Source: a virus. From it: DNA of 51,316 nt. Positions 34,011 to 40,009 of the stretch are shown one piece after another. Below the pieces are notes generated by a model. That model ran no database searches and was not told where the DNA came from. It worked only from the letters and a program-made list of their open reading frames with translations. Both the position numbers and the translations under genes were made by a program. The stretch lies in the IMG/VR virus record IMGVR_UViG_3300030101_000538, positions 1 to 51,316 of that record. One strand, written 5' to 3'. Positions within the stretch are counted from its first letter, which is position 1, and the number at the start of each line of letters is the position of its first letter.

Positions 34011-34189
34011 TGGCTTTCTCCTTTCATGTTATCTTCTATTATACCACAATCTTGGTCATCTTGAAAGTCTATATCAGGAATAATATCTTTCTTTTTATTG
34101 GGCATAATCTTCTGTTGAAATTGCTTTAGTTCCAAAGACTTAGCAGAGGTGCTTCGTCTCCTGGCTATACGGCGTTGGGTCTTGGTCAT
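34007..34189 (-). CDS. Small basic/acidic protein (60 aa)
   Basis: The ATG at 34189 is set by aaggag seven nt upstream. The N-terminal half is basic (MTKTQRRIARRRSTSAKSLE) and the C-terminal half acidic (IPDIDFQDDQDCGIIEDN). The gene overlaps its neighbours by 50 and 4 nt. Function unknown. Confidence 0.45.
   Translation of the reverse strand: MTKTQRRIARRRSTSAKSLELKQFQQKIMPNKKKDIIPDIDFQDDQDCGIIEDNMKGESQ
34038..34066 (-). promoter_or_regulatory. Extended -10 promoter with TGTGGTATAATAGAAG
   Basis: The -35 TTTCAA (34066-34061) is weak, but with a 17-nt spacer there is TGG-TATAAT (34043-34038). The 16-mer TGTGGTATAATAGAAG recurs exactly at 41585-41600 on the plus strand. It would drive the 73-residue acidic gene. 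Confidence 0.55.
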
Positions 34190-34379
34190 CAACATACTCC
34201 TTGAGTATTGTTAATACTTCCTCCGCTACATCAAAAGCATCCTTGAGTGTAAGGGTCTTATGGTTTTGGAAAGACATGTACTCTCCTACCCTAAGACCCA
34301 CACACCTAATGTTTTTGTCACGGTCCCAGATGATATCAAAGGTATCAAACTCAGACTGCCATGTAACAAAGTTAATCAT
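34140..34379 (-). CDS. Small hypothetical protein (79 aa)
   Basis: It has an N-terminal beta part (MINFVTWQSEFDTFDIIWDR), then a C-terminal helix (KDAFDVAEEVLTILKEYVDD). Its start overlaps the stop of the 53-residue gene by 8 nt. No family recognised. Confidence 0.55.
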   Translation of the reverse strand: MINFVTWQSEFDTFDIIWDRDKNIRCVGLRVGEYMSFQNHKTLTLKDAFDVAEEVLTILKEYVDDQDPTPYSQETKHLC

Positions 34380-34533
34380 TACTTTCTTCTAACTTTATCT
34401 CATCGTCAGTAAATAAAGTTAGCTCATGCTCTTGACCATCTTTAGTAAAGACAGATACCGTAACAGTTTTAAAACTATTATAGTCTGATCTCTTTACTTT
34501 GATGTTAGATACTCTGTGGATGTCCATGTTCAT
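34372..34533 (-). CDS. Small beta-rich protein (53 aa)
   Basis: The ATG at 34533 follows ttaggagaaagcat, a strong ribosome site. It encodes MNMDIHRVSNIKVKRSDYNS, FKTVTVSVFTKDGQEHELTL and an acidic end, DDEIKLEESND. The overlap with the next start supports it. It fills a gap of 164 bp. Function unknown. Confidence 0.65.
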   Translation of the reverse strand: MNMDIHRVSNIKVKRSDYNSFKTVTVSVFTKDGQEHELTLFTDDEIKLEESND

Positions 34534-34543
34534 ATGCTTTCTC

Positions 34544-34789
34544 CTAACAAGGTTTACCAGTTACAACTTCTCCTACTTTACCATCATGTCCTACTTGTTT
34601 GAAGTAGAAGTAAGAACCTTTTTCTAAATCAACAAAGGGACCAATGGCATACGCTCCATCTGTAGGACTATTTGTCACTACATGACAGCCTACCCACACA
34701 TACTCTGCTTTACCATTTTTGTGGGCGGCTTCCCATCCAGGTGTGCAAGCACTTAATAGTACTACTAATGTTAGTGATATTATCTTCAT
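34544..34789 (-). CDS. Small lipoprotein (81 aa)
   Basis: The signal peptide MKIISLTLVVLLSAC has a clear lipobox (LSAC) with the lipidated Cys at residue 15, then a short mature part with two more cysteines. Small phage lipoproteins are often superinfection-exclusion factors or spanin outer subunits. The mature part here is beta-rich (EYVWVGCHVV, GSYFYFKQVG), which fits exclusion better than an o-spanin. That is inference. It has its own promoter. Confidence 0.75.
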   Translation of the reverse strand: MKIISLTLVVLLSACTPGWEAAHKNGKAEYVWVGCHVVTNSPTDGAYAIGPFVDLEKGSYFYFKQVGHDGKVGEVVTGKPC

Positions 34790-34826
34790 AGTATATCCTT
34801 ATGTTTTAATATTAATTATCGTACCT

Positions 34827-34854
34827 ATTTTATCATACCCCTGTAATCTGTCAA
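34827..34854 (-). promoter_or_regulatory. Sigma70 promoter for the lipoprotein gene
   Basis: TTGACA (34854-34849), a 16-nt spacer and TAAAAT (34832-34827) lie 38 bp upstream of the lipoprotein ATG, in the gap behind the 62-residue gene. Confidence 0.6.
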
Positions 34855-34887
34855 GAGATTTCTGATAAAGTAATACTACAGTATTCA

Positions 34888-35076
34888 TTAATCTATACTC
34901 CAATGACTTACTCTTTTACTTCTCATATAGTTAAATATATATGAGTGAAGATCACCTAGACCTTCATTGTCCATCATCCAATCAACGTAATCCTCTGCGT
35001 CAAAGTTAGATAGACCCATGTCAAGTGCTTCTTCAAACCAATTTTCTTTGGCTCTGTCGTTTCCTATATGGCTCAT
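34888..35076 (-). CDS. Acidic small protein (62 aa)
   Basis: The product begins MSHIGNDRAKENWFEEALDM, then GLSNFDAEDYVDWMMDNEGL, with Trp/Asp/Glu bias. It overlaps the upstream gene by 4 nt. Its composition is similar to the 73-residue acidic protein at 33789-34010, suggesting related roles. Function unknown. Confidence 0.5.
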   Translation of the reverse strand: MSHIGNDRAKENWFEEALDMGLSNFDAEDYVDWMMDNEGLGDLHSYIFNYMRSKRVSHWSID

Positions 35077-35348
35077 ATTTCTTCTCCTTCATAGACAATG
35101 ATTTCTTGTGCGGTCTTATCCTCTACCAAGTCTCCCTCTTTGTTTTCTATTAGTTGAAACGCAACGGCTCTTAGTTTAACTGGTTGTTCAAGCCAGTCTA
35201 TATTAAGGTTGATTGAATGAGAGTTATCATTGGTAGTTATCCAAATATCATTAGCCAAAATATCATGTGAAAATCCGTTATCTACAGCATGGGCAATCTC
35301 GCTCATTAGGTACTCAATTACAGTAGACATTAACTTTTCTAGTAGCAT
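35073..35348 (-). CDS. Small hypothetical protein (91 aa)
   Basis: The start at 35348 has aaggaaggaaagat upstream. The protein has a helical start (MLLEKLMSTVIEYLMSEIAH), a central beta part with DNSHSINLNIDWLEQ and a Glu-rich end. It couples to the next gene (ATGA). Function unknown. Confidence 0.5.
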   Translation of the reverse strand: MLLEKLMSTVIEYLMSEIAHAVDNGFSHDILANDIWITTNDNSHSINLNIDWLEQPVKLRAVAFQLIENKEGDLVEDKTAQEIIVYEGEEI

Positions 35349-35363
35349 TATCTTTCCTTCCTT

Positions 35364-35561
35364 TTAACCTACAGTAGTAGGTAAATCATCAGGGACTACA
35401 CTGATATGCCATGCATACTCCCCTTCATCGCTCACATAGTCCTCTATGAATTGTAGCTTAACTTTTAACTCATGCTTCTCTAATTCCTTATTGATTAGAG
35501 CAACACCTTGTTCAAAGCCATCACTCTTATGGCTATCATTAAACACTATTAAATTACTCAT
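35364..35561 (-). CDS. Small hypothetical protein (65 aa)
   Basis: The ATG at 35561 (MSNLIVFNDSHKSDGFEQGV) follows taaggagacagagg. The product is a compact alpha/beta protein with ALINKELEKHELKVKLQF. A promoter stands 55 bp upstream. Unknown function. Confidence 0.5.
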   Translation of the reverse strand: MSNLIVFNDSHKSDGFEQGVALINKELEKHELKVKLQFIEDYVSDEGEYAWHISVVPDDLPTTVG

Positions 35562-35615
35562 CCTCTGTCTCCTTACCACAAGATTAAATGGTTAATAGAT
35601 ATTATCATTGATAGT

Positions 35616-35644
35616 ATTATACCAACGATGCATGTAAAGATCAA
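35616..35644 (-). promoter_or_regulatory. Sigma70 promoter with extended -10
   Basis: TTGATC (35644-35639), a 17-nt spacer and TGG-TATAAT (35621-35616) lie in the gap between the ParB-like gene and the 65-residue gene. Confidence 0.7.
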
Positions 35645-35657
35645 GGTATAAAATAAT

Positions 35658-36422
35658 TTATTTATCATTAAGATTTTTTCCTATCTTTTCAAGCCGATAG
35701 ATTTCTTCTAACATATCTACCTGTTTAGCAAGACGGTTAAGCTCATGCTCTGTGTCCACTAGTCCACGCTTGAAGTTAAAGAAACTAAACTCCACATTGT
35801 TAAATGCCTGGAGCATAGCCTGTTGGAACTGTTGCTTGGCATGTGTCTTAGCTTCAAGTGGTGGGTATTTAGATAGATTTTTTAATGACTCTAATTTAGT
35901 TAGTATTGTCTCCGCATATGTCATAGTATCTTTACGTAGTTTACCTAGCCTAAAGTCCGTAGCATAACACGCTCGTCTTGAACTAGTTTTATTAAAGATA
36001 CCAATCAATACGCCACACGATACAAAAGGATACATACGTGCAAGATTAAGAAAGTTTCTATACTGTTTGTATCCTCTTTGGTCCCAGTAGTTAGCAAAAT
36101 CCCATCCCTTCCAGTTACGTTGGTTGGTATTAAGTCTGATCATACCTGTCCAATCTGTAGGTACTTCCATTACATAGAAAGGCAGGTTCAATTCTTTGTG
36201 GGCAATGTAGGTATGCTGCCCATCGTGAATGAAACCCTTCTTGTCTACTCGAATAGGATTGTACTCTGTAATACTACCCATCTCTGTAATAGATTCCTTA
36301 ATCTTATTAAGGTGATCCTTGAGAGGTGATCGCTGACCCTTGAGTGGCTTGAAAGAATTATACTGTGGATCAGATGGATTTACTTTAAATACTTCACTAG
36401 TCTTTTCAAGGTTCTTAAACAT
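35658..36422 (-). CDS. ParB/sulfiredoxin-fold domain protein (254 aa)
   Basis: Residues 12-85 carry a ParB-N-like domain: NSFKPLKGQRSPLKDHLNKI, then GSITEYNPIRVDKKGFIHDG, QHTYIAHKELNLPFYVMEV. The IHDGQHTYIAHKEL box matches the phosphate/nucleotide-binding box of the fold (usually G.HR..A...L). The helical rest ends in a coiled coil (LNRLAKQVDMLEEIYRLEKI). Phage members may cut or bind DNA, or use CTP or ATP; the substrate is not known. It has an intact Asp-Gly-Gln-His signature. Confidence 0.7.
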   Translation of the reverse strand: MFKNLEKTSEVFKVNPSDPQYNSFKPLKGQRSPLKDHLNKIKESITEMGSITEYNPIRVDKKGFIHDGQHTYIAHKELNLPFYVMEVPTDWTGMIRLNTNQRNWKGWDFANYWDQRGYKQYRNFLNLARMYPFVSCGVLIGIFNKTSSRRACYATDFRLGKLRKDTMTYAETILTKLESLKNLSKYPPLEAKTHAKQQFQQAMLQAFNNVEFSFFNFKRGLVDTEHELNRLAKQVDMLEEIYRLEKIGKNLNDK

Positions 36423-36426
36423 GGTC

Positions 36427-36705
36427 TTAGTCCTTTGGTTGGTTAATACGTACTACTAGTATGTCTTGCTCATTATCATCGTCATAGATACCTTCTATGA
36501 CAACACCACCAGCAAACTCCGCACCTATCTTGGTATTGTCATAGGTCTGAGTGTCCACTGGAATTCCAATGTATTTATATTCCATAGCATATTCCTTTAC
36601 ACCTGTGCCATTACATAAGGTACACTCTACCCACTTGGCTGATGGGTAGGGTGCTGTTGATCGCATACCATAGTAACAACTACAGTATTCAAGTATTCTT
36701 TTCAT
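36427..36705 (-). CDS. Small Cys-containing protein (92 aa)
   Basis: The N terminus has CSCYYG and VECTLCNGTGV, four cysteines in two CxC/CxxC pairs that could bind zinc, with a J-domain-like CxGTG knuckle. A beta-rich C terminus follows. Function unknown; a zinc-ribbon regulator is possible. Confidence 0.55.
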   Translation of the reverse strand: MKRILEYCSCYYGMRSTAPYPSAKWVECTLCNGTGVKEYAMEYKYIGIPVDTQTYDNTKIGAEFAGGVVIEGIYDDDNEQDILVVRINQPKD

Positions 36706-36760
36706 CTCTTTTCTTTAACTCTTCATAAGCTTCTTCAAAAGATTTAGCTGTGCCTGTCAT
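36689..36760 (-). CDS. Tiny protein (23 aa) bridging two genes
   Basis: It encodes MTGTAKSFEEAYEELKKRDE plus KNT, a single charged helix. The ATG overlaps the upstream stop (ATGA) and it overlaps the next start by 17 nt. No clear ribosome site, so its expression would be coupled. Tentative. Confidence 0.35.
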   Translation of the reverse strand: MTGTAKSFEEAYEELKKRDEKNT

Positions 36761-37332
36761 TTTAAATAATCCATATGTAATTTAGAAACATGATTAGCAT
36801 CACGGTATGTATTGGGATACTTCTCTGCTATTAAATTGCACCAGCTATCCCATAGTGATTGAGTACCGCCTAATTCCTCACAAGTTTTTACGTATAGCTT
36901 TGCTTTCTTTAGAGCGGTAGCATAGCTAGTCTTACCTAGTTTAAATGTATTCTCTGATAGTCCAAACCGTTTAAGATTGTGAACATCTAGACATGCTACC
37001 TTGCCTATACATAACTGTAGTATAAATCCAGACTTAGCTATTTGTATTCCAGGTATTGAAGATAACATTAATATTTTATCCTCTAATGGTAGCTTACCAT
37101 AGACTACATCGTATAGTTCTTGTTTGTTTTCTAGTATGTATTCCCATCCTTTACGTTTACTTGCAAAGAAAAACTTAGAGTCTAAGCCATTGGCTCTAAC
37201 ATCTTGCATTTGTCTGCCAACAGTAGACCATTGTTGCATGATAGATAGTAATACCATCAAGCACACTTGACTAAAGTTATCAGGTGATTGTTTGGCAAAC
37301 CTAGCAATTTGTCTTTGATGTGTTGCGTACAT
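36757..37332 (-). CDS. Helix-hairpin-helix-type protein (191 aa)
   Basis: The central LSSIPGIQIAKSGFILQLCI then GKVACLDVHNLKRFG resembles the helix-hairpin-helix plus following helix of the HhH-GPD DNA glycosylase group (L..IPG.G..KA..I.......LD.H). The catalytic Lys/Asp of that family cannot be placed with confidence. A DNA-repair or DNA-binding role is inferred. It lies in the block of accessory genes, overlapping the 67-residue gene by 32 nt. Confidence 0.5.
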   Translation of the reverse strand: MYATHQRQIARFAKQSPDNFSQVCLMVLLSIMQQWSTVGRQMQDVRANGLDSKFFFASKRKGWEYILENKQELYDVVYGKLPLEDKILMLSSIPGIQIAKSGFILQLCIGKVACLDVHNLKRFGLSENTFKLGKTSYATALKKAKLYVKTCEELGGTQSLWDSWCNLIAEKYPNTYRDANHVSKLHMDYLK

Positions 37333-37504
37333 TTATTTCATCCAATTCTGTTATGTTTACAAACATTAAATGTTCATGCGTCTCATAAGCTTTTAAGTGG
37401 GCTTCAAATTCATTATCAGCATGAACAAGTACATTATCAGGGTAGAGTATACCTATTGCTCCGATACGTCTACCTTTTTTCCACGATACTTTATAGGTTT
37501 TCAT
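37301..37504 (-). CDS. Small basic hypothetical protein (67 aa)
   Basis: The product begins MKTYKVSWKKGRRIGAIGIL, a beta-hairpin-like start, then helical EFEAHLKAYETHEH. Its 3' end overlaps the next gene by 32 nt. Unknown function. Confidence 0.5.
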   Translation of the reverse strand: MKTYKVSWKKGRRIGAIGILYPDNVLVHADNEFEAHLKAYETHEHLMFVNITELDEINVRNTSKTNC

Positions 37505-37518
37505 TTATTTTACTCCAT

Positions 37519-37707
37519 CTATGGTAGTGGTAAATCTAAACCAGCATCATCCAACACCCATATTAAAAATCTTTTAGGTGGTTTATCTGTATTCATTATA
37601 TACTTTACATACCTATCCCATTCGCCATTGTCAATACCTAACAGCTTAGACATGCGCCTAAGTTCAAATGCTAAGTATCGCCTACGTTCTGCATTGGTTA
37701 CAAACAT
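37519..37707 (-). CDS. Small basic helical protein (62 aa)
   Basis: The ATG at 37707 (MFVTNAERRRYLAFELRRMS) is used, since upstream in-frame sequence belongs to the transmembrane peptide gene. The product is helical, Arg-rich at the start, acidic in the middle and ends DDAGLDLPLP. Unknown function. Confidence 0.5.
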   Translation of the reverse strand: MFVTNAERRRYLAFELRRMSKLLGIDNGEWDRYVKYIMNTDKPPKRFLIWVLDDAGLDLPLP

Positions 37708-37712
37708 GGTTG

Positions 37713-37811
37713 TTATTTTCTTTTTAATAAAGTGAAAAATGCCCATGCAACTATGCACAGGCACACAAATGCCGCAATCAAATAGATTGTGGCTAGGATT
37801 ATTCCTATCAT
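37713..37811 (-). CDS. Single-pass membrane micro-protein (32 aa)
   Basis: MIGIILATIYLIAAFVCLCI then VAWAFFTLLKRK is one membrane helix with a basic tail. Its ATG overlaps the stop of the gene above (ATGA). Phage micro-membrane proteins of this kind often affect host physiology or lysis timing. No family. Confidence 0.5.
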   Translation of the reverse strand: MIGIILATIYLIAAFVCLCIVAWAFFTLLKRK

Positions 37812-37984
37812 TTAAACACTGATCGAATTGACATTGCTACACATTGAGTGCCTATTACTAGACCTAGTAAGTATATCCATCCTACATAATGGAATGTATG
37901 GTCTAGACTATAGATGGTTAAAGCTGTGCCAAGTATGGCGGTAATTATAGGCAGTATACGTTCTAACATTGGTAGTTTCTCCAT
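37808..37984 (-). CDS. Small two-helix membrane protein (58 aa)
   Basis: Start MEKLPMLERILPIITAILGT, then a second membrane stretch VGWIYLLGLVIGTQCVAM. No Shine-Dalgarno sequence is seen before the ATG (37984), which lies just after the structured RNA region. Transcripts may be processed there. Function unknown. Confidence 0.5.
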   Translation of the reverse strand: MEKLPMLERILPIITAILGTALTIYSLDHTFHYVGWIYLLGLVIGTQCVAMSIRSVFK

Positions 37985-38023
37985 TTAGTTGTGGGTATAA
38001 ATTGCTGCCGCCTTTAATTTTCT

Positions 38024-38108
38024 CCCAAATGGGTTAGCAGTCGCAGGTCTGCTTTATCAGATTATCAATCTGCCGTGCCTACTTGGGCTGGCATCGGACT
38101 CTACCAGC
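38024..38108 (-). ncRNA. Candidate structured RNA (three-way junction plus hairpin)
   Basis: On the minus strand CCCAAGT (38087-38081) pairs with ATTTGGG (38030-38024), enclosing CAGATT-GAT-AATCTG and AGCAG-ACCTGCGA-CTGCT hairpins, and GCTGG/CCAGC adds a hairpin at 38087-38108. One closing pair is G-T on the minus strand but A-C on the plus strand, which favours minus-strand RNA. It is tRNA-like but too short (64 nt) and has no T-loop. No known family recognised. Confidence 0.4.
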
Positions 38109-38177
38109 TTGCACCCTGCCACTGCTTCCACATAGACATAGTAGGAGGGATACCATGCCGCTTTTTACGTGGTTAAT

Positions 38178-38270
38178 TGGGAGAGGGAAGGGAGTCAAAC
38201 CCTTCGCTAGATTGTCTGTTCAATCTCAGTATAAAAATCAGATTTATACTGTTCGCCCGTCCGGCCTCTC
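38178..38270 (-). tRNA. tRNA-Ser-like gene (anticodon TGA), odd anticodon and D arms
   Basis: The minus strand has a type II tRNA outline of 90 nt plus encoded CCA: acceptor GAGAGGC/CCCTCTC (six pairs, last a C-C mismatch), T arm AAGGG-TTTGACT-CCCTT, long variable arm AGATTG-AACAGA-CAATCT and an anticodon hairpin of 9 bp with loop TCTGATT. The anticodon would be TGA (Ser, UCA). Position 33 is C instead of the near-universal U, and the D stem is poor, so it may be a degenerate tRNA or a tRNA mimic. Confidence 0.55.
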
Positions 38271-38300
38271 ATATGTTCTTGTCGATACAATCAAAATGGT

Positions 38301-38322
38301 AGGGGGCCAGTATTGACCCCCT
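38301..38322. terminator. GC hairpin after the 159-residue gene
   Basis: AGGGGG and CCCCCT (6 bp) around a 10-nt loop sit 8 bp past the stop of the gene at 38330-38809. On the minus strand ACCATTTTG follows, so it is only a weak terminator and may instead process or insulate the RNA region. Confidence 0.4.
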
Positions 38323-38329
38323 ATTTAAA

Positions 38330-38809
38330 TTAGCTGATAACTATTTCAGCGTTCAAGCGACTATTGAAAGCTTCAATGTCACCTTTTACTTCCCGCCCTT
38401 CCTCAATTGCTTTGTCTACTTGCGCTTGCGCTGCTTTTTGCAATTTTGCAAAGTCTAACAGCTTATCAAGGTCTAAAGCTTTGACGGGTTTCTCTTTGGT
38501 GAATTCATACCATGCAATCGCCATCGCATCTTGAATGAGATATTGACGCTTGCCTTTCTTAAAAGCTTGGTCTTTTTCTTTCCAGTTTTGGGGCGTGAAA
38601 GCTTCGATATATGCAATCATGCCTTGCTTTCTGGTAGAGTTGGGCATGGCATTTACCAAGCGAGTGAGTTTGGTATTGTCGCCATACTGTTCTGCATGGT
38701 GCATTGCTGACACTGCAACCACTTGTGACTTGGCATTAAATGTTTTACCCATCCTACGGATAGCGTTAATGCCATTGTCGATTTCTTTAGCGTTAAGAAG
38801 ATTTTCCAT
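38330..38809 (-). CDS. Conserved-looking phage protein (159 aa)
   Basis: The ATG at 38809 (MENLLNAKEIDNGINAIRRM) has aaaggatatcatt before it; the open frame continues upstream without a site. The product is helical, with NAKSQVVAVSAMHHAEQYGD, then TRKQGMIAYIEAFTPQNWKE and a Lys-rich C-terminal coiled coil. I recall similar proteins in many marine and enteric podoviruses, function unknown. It is the first gene of the minus arm, reading away from the intergenic hub, which fits an early gene. Confidence 0.7.
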   Translation of the reverse strand: MENLLNAKEIDNGINAIRRMGKTFNAKSQVVAVSAMHHAEQYGDNTKLTRLVNAMPNSTRKQGMIAYIEAFTPQNWKEKDQAFKKGKRQYLIQDAMAIAWYEFTKEKPVKALDLDKLLDFAKLQKAAQAQVDKAIEEGREVKGDIEAFNSRLNAEIVIS

Positions 38810-38869
38810 AATGATATCCTTTTGATAATTGGTTGATTGTATCAATAAGAACATAAGGAGAACAAACGC

Positions 38870-39217
38870 TTGAATACGCCAAACGGTCCACCGTCACCAC
38901 GTCACAAGGCCGTGGGTAGGTTTCGGGTTTTGCAATTCAAGGCTGACATTGTTAATCTGTTTTCGGAATTTCAACCGTGGGTGATCAACCCCACACTATA
39001 TTACCGCCTAGTATTTGGCGGGCATGCTTACTCTGGTGGCATACTACCATGTTGCCTAGTGCAACTCCCCATTACCAAAATCATGGGTGACGGCTGGCCC
39101 CGCCTTAAGTATCTGGCTTCGGTTATGTCCCCCAATCGCCTTGGCTCATGGGCTATGTCCCCGAAACGGTCCAGAAAACTGAGACCAGCTAACCGCCAAG
39201 CACGCTCATGGAATTAA
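38870..39217 (+). CDS. TTG-start ORF (115 aa) overlapping a possible structured RNA
   Basis: The frame has aaggag 8 nt before a TTG (38870) and runs 115 codons: MNTPNGPPSPRHKAVGRFRV ... ending QARSWN. The protein is unlike any family I know, Pro/Arg-rich and without a clear fold. The DNA is GC-richer than its surroundings. Within it are several short hairpins (CCACG/CGTGG, GTGGG/CCCAC, CCGCC/GGCGG, CCCAT/ATGGG). It could be coding, or a non-coding structured RNA. The evidence is balanced, so coding is tentative. Confidence 0.4.
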   Translation: MNTPNGPPSPRHKAVGRFRVLQFKADIVNLFSEFQPWVINPTLYYRLVFGGHAYSGGILPCCLVQLPITKIMGDGWPRLKYLASVMSPNRLGSWAMSPKRSRKLRPANRQARSWN

Positions 39218-39249
39218 CCCATCCGGCGGTATCGAACGACTTAGCGGTT
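39191..39249. repeat. Imperfect inverted repeat at the end of the GC-rich block
   Basis: AACCGCCAAG (39191-39200) and CTTAGCGGTT (39240-39249) pair over 9 of 10 bases, with a smaller ATGG/CCAT hairpin inside the loop. It spans the stop codon of the TTG ORF, so it is a structure or a terminator rather than part of a protein gene. Confidence 0.5.
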
Positions 39250-39976
39250 GCCCCAATTGGGTATCTCTGCATTCGATGATCTAAACCTAGCACAAGGTTG
39301 AATTGGGATCAATAGAAAAGTGAATGTTAGTTTTGCATACCTGCCATGCGTTAAATGCATAGCTATTATATATATATAATGTATAGGGCAATATGGGGAG
39401 AACAGACAAGGAACGAATGTAGTACGTTTGCGAACTCTGCTGTCCAGGTAGAAATATAGCTTTTTTAAAGATTGCTCTCCACGGGCCTTAAAATGCCTCC
39501 TGGGGCTGTCAAGCATAAAATGACCTAAAAACACCAAATAATTGAATGATGATGCAAATATGTCACACTATCATCATGTACACTATAATAACATCATAGA
39601 CATACTACACAATTAATTTGTAGAATAGATATAAACTACACAAAAACCAATACTTTGCAGGGATTGCATAGGTCCAGCATGGTGTACAATATCGGCATTA
39701 TACAAGCGAGATGGATGAAATAAATAGTATCACACAAGAATTATGTAGAATGTAAGGTATTCCCCACAAGAATTGTGTAGAATATAGAGGTATTACATAG
39801 ACCCCCCGTACAAAAAAATTGCCCATGTGTATTATATATATATATAACACTCTCGAATATTTAAAAAAATATCAGGGTCTATCATCAATAACCATAGGTG
39901 TGACATAATTACCACATCGGCCCTACTATTTAGTTACTATGATATATTTTTTATATATATTTATAATATACCTATT
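39250..39976. other. AT-rich non-coding hub before the large terminase
   Basis: About 730 bp without a credible gene. It has two (TA)n tracts (near 39366-39380 and 39832-39847), a TATAAT at 39584-39589 without a good -35, palindromic repeats (next entries) and a long AT block (39941-39975). It is the boundary between the minus and plus arms. The composition suits an origin or a control region. A 98-codon minus frame at 39241-39537 has no ribosome site and odd composition, so it is not called. Confidence 0.6.
39605..39793. repeat. Palindromic iteron-like repeats (CTACA...TGTAG type)
   Basis: Three related units share ACACAA-(G)AATT-N-TGTAGAAT: near 39605-39626 (CTACACAATTAATTTGTAG palindrome), 39732-39760 and 39764-39793. 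The last two are 32 bp apart and both continue into TA..GGTAT. A partial copy CTACACAA is at about 39636. Dyad symmetry suggests binding of a dimer. Confidence 0.6.
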
Positions 39977-40003
39977 GTGGAACTTACTAATAAGTGTTAT
40001 AAT
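39975..40003 (+). promoter_or_regulatory. Promoter placing the mRNA start on the large-terminase ATG
   Basis: TTGTGG (39975-39980), a 17-nt spacer and TGT-TATAAT (39998-40003). The ATG of the large-terminase gene begins 7 nt after the -10, where transcription would start. The promoter overlaps the in-frame GTG at 39977, so that GTG cannot be the start. Confidence 0.7.
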
Positions 40004-40009
40004 AGTACT

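Noticed and set aside
35658-36422. ParB-like gene as evidence of a plasmid-like or lysogenic state
   Set aside because: No ParA, integrase or repressor was recognised, so partition is not supported.
38083-38316. 77-codon plus-strand frame over the tRNA-like gene
   Set aside because: It lies antisense to the tRNA-like and structured RNA region and no family is seen.
39241-39537. 98-codon minus-strand frame in the hub
   Set aside because: No ribosome site, odd composition, and it crosses the inverted repeat and a TA tract; probably chance.
39730-39793. Short repeats as a CRISPR array
   Set aside because: Only two close copies and one distant copy, palindromic and without equal spacers or cas genes.
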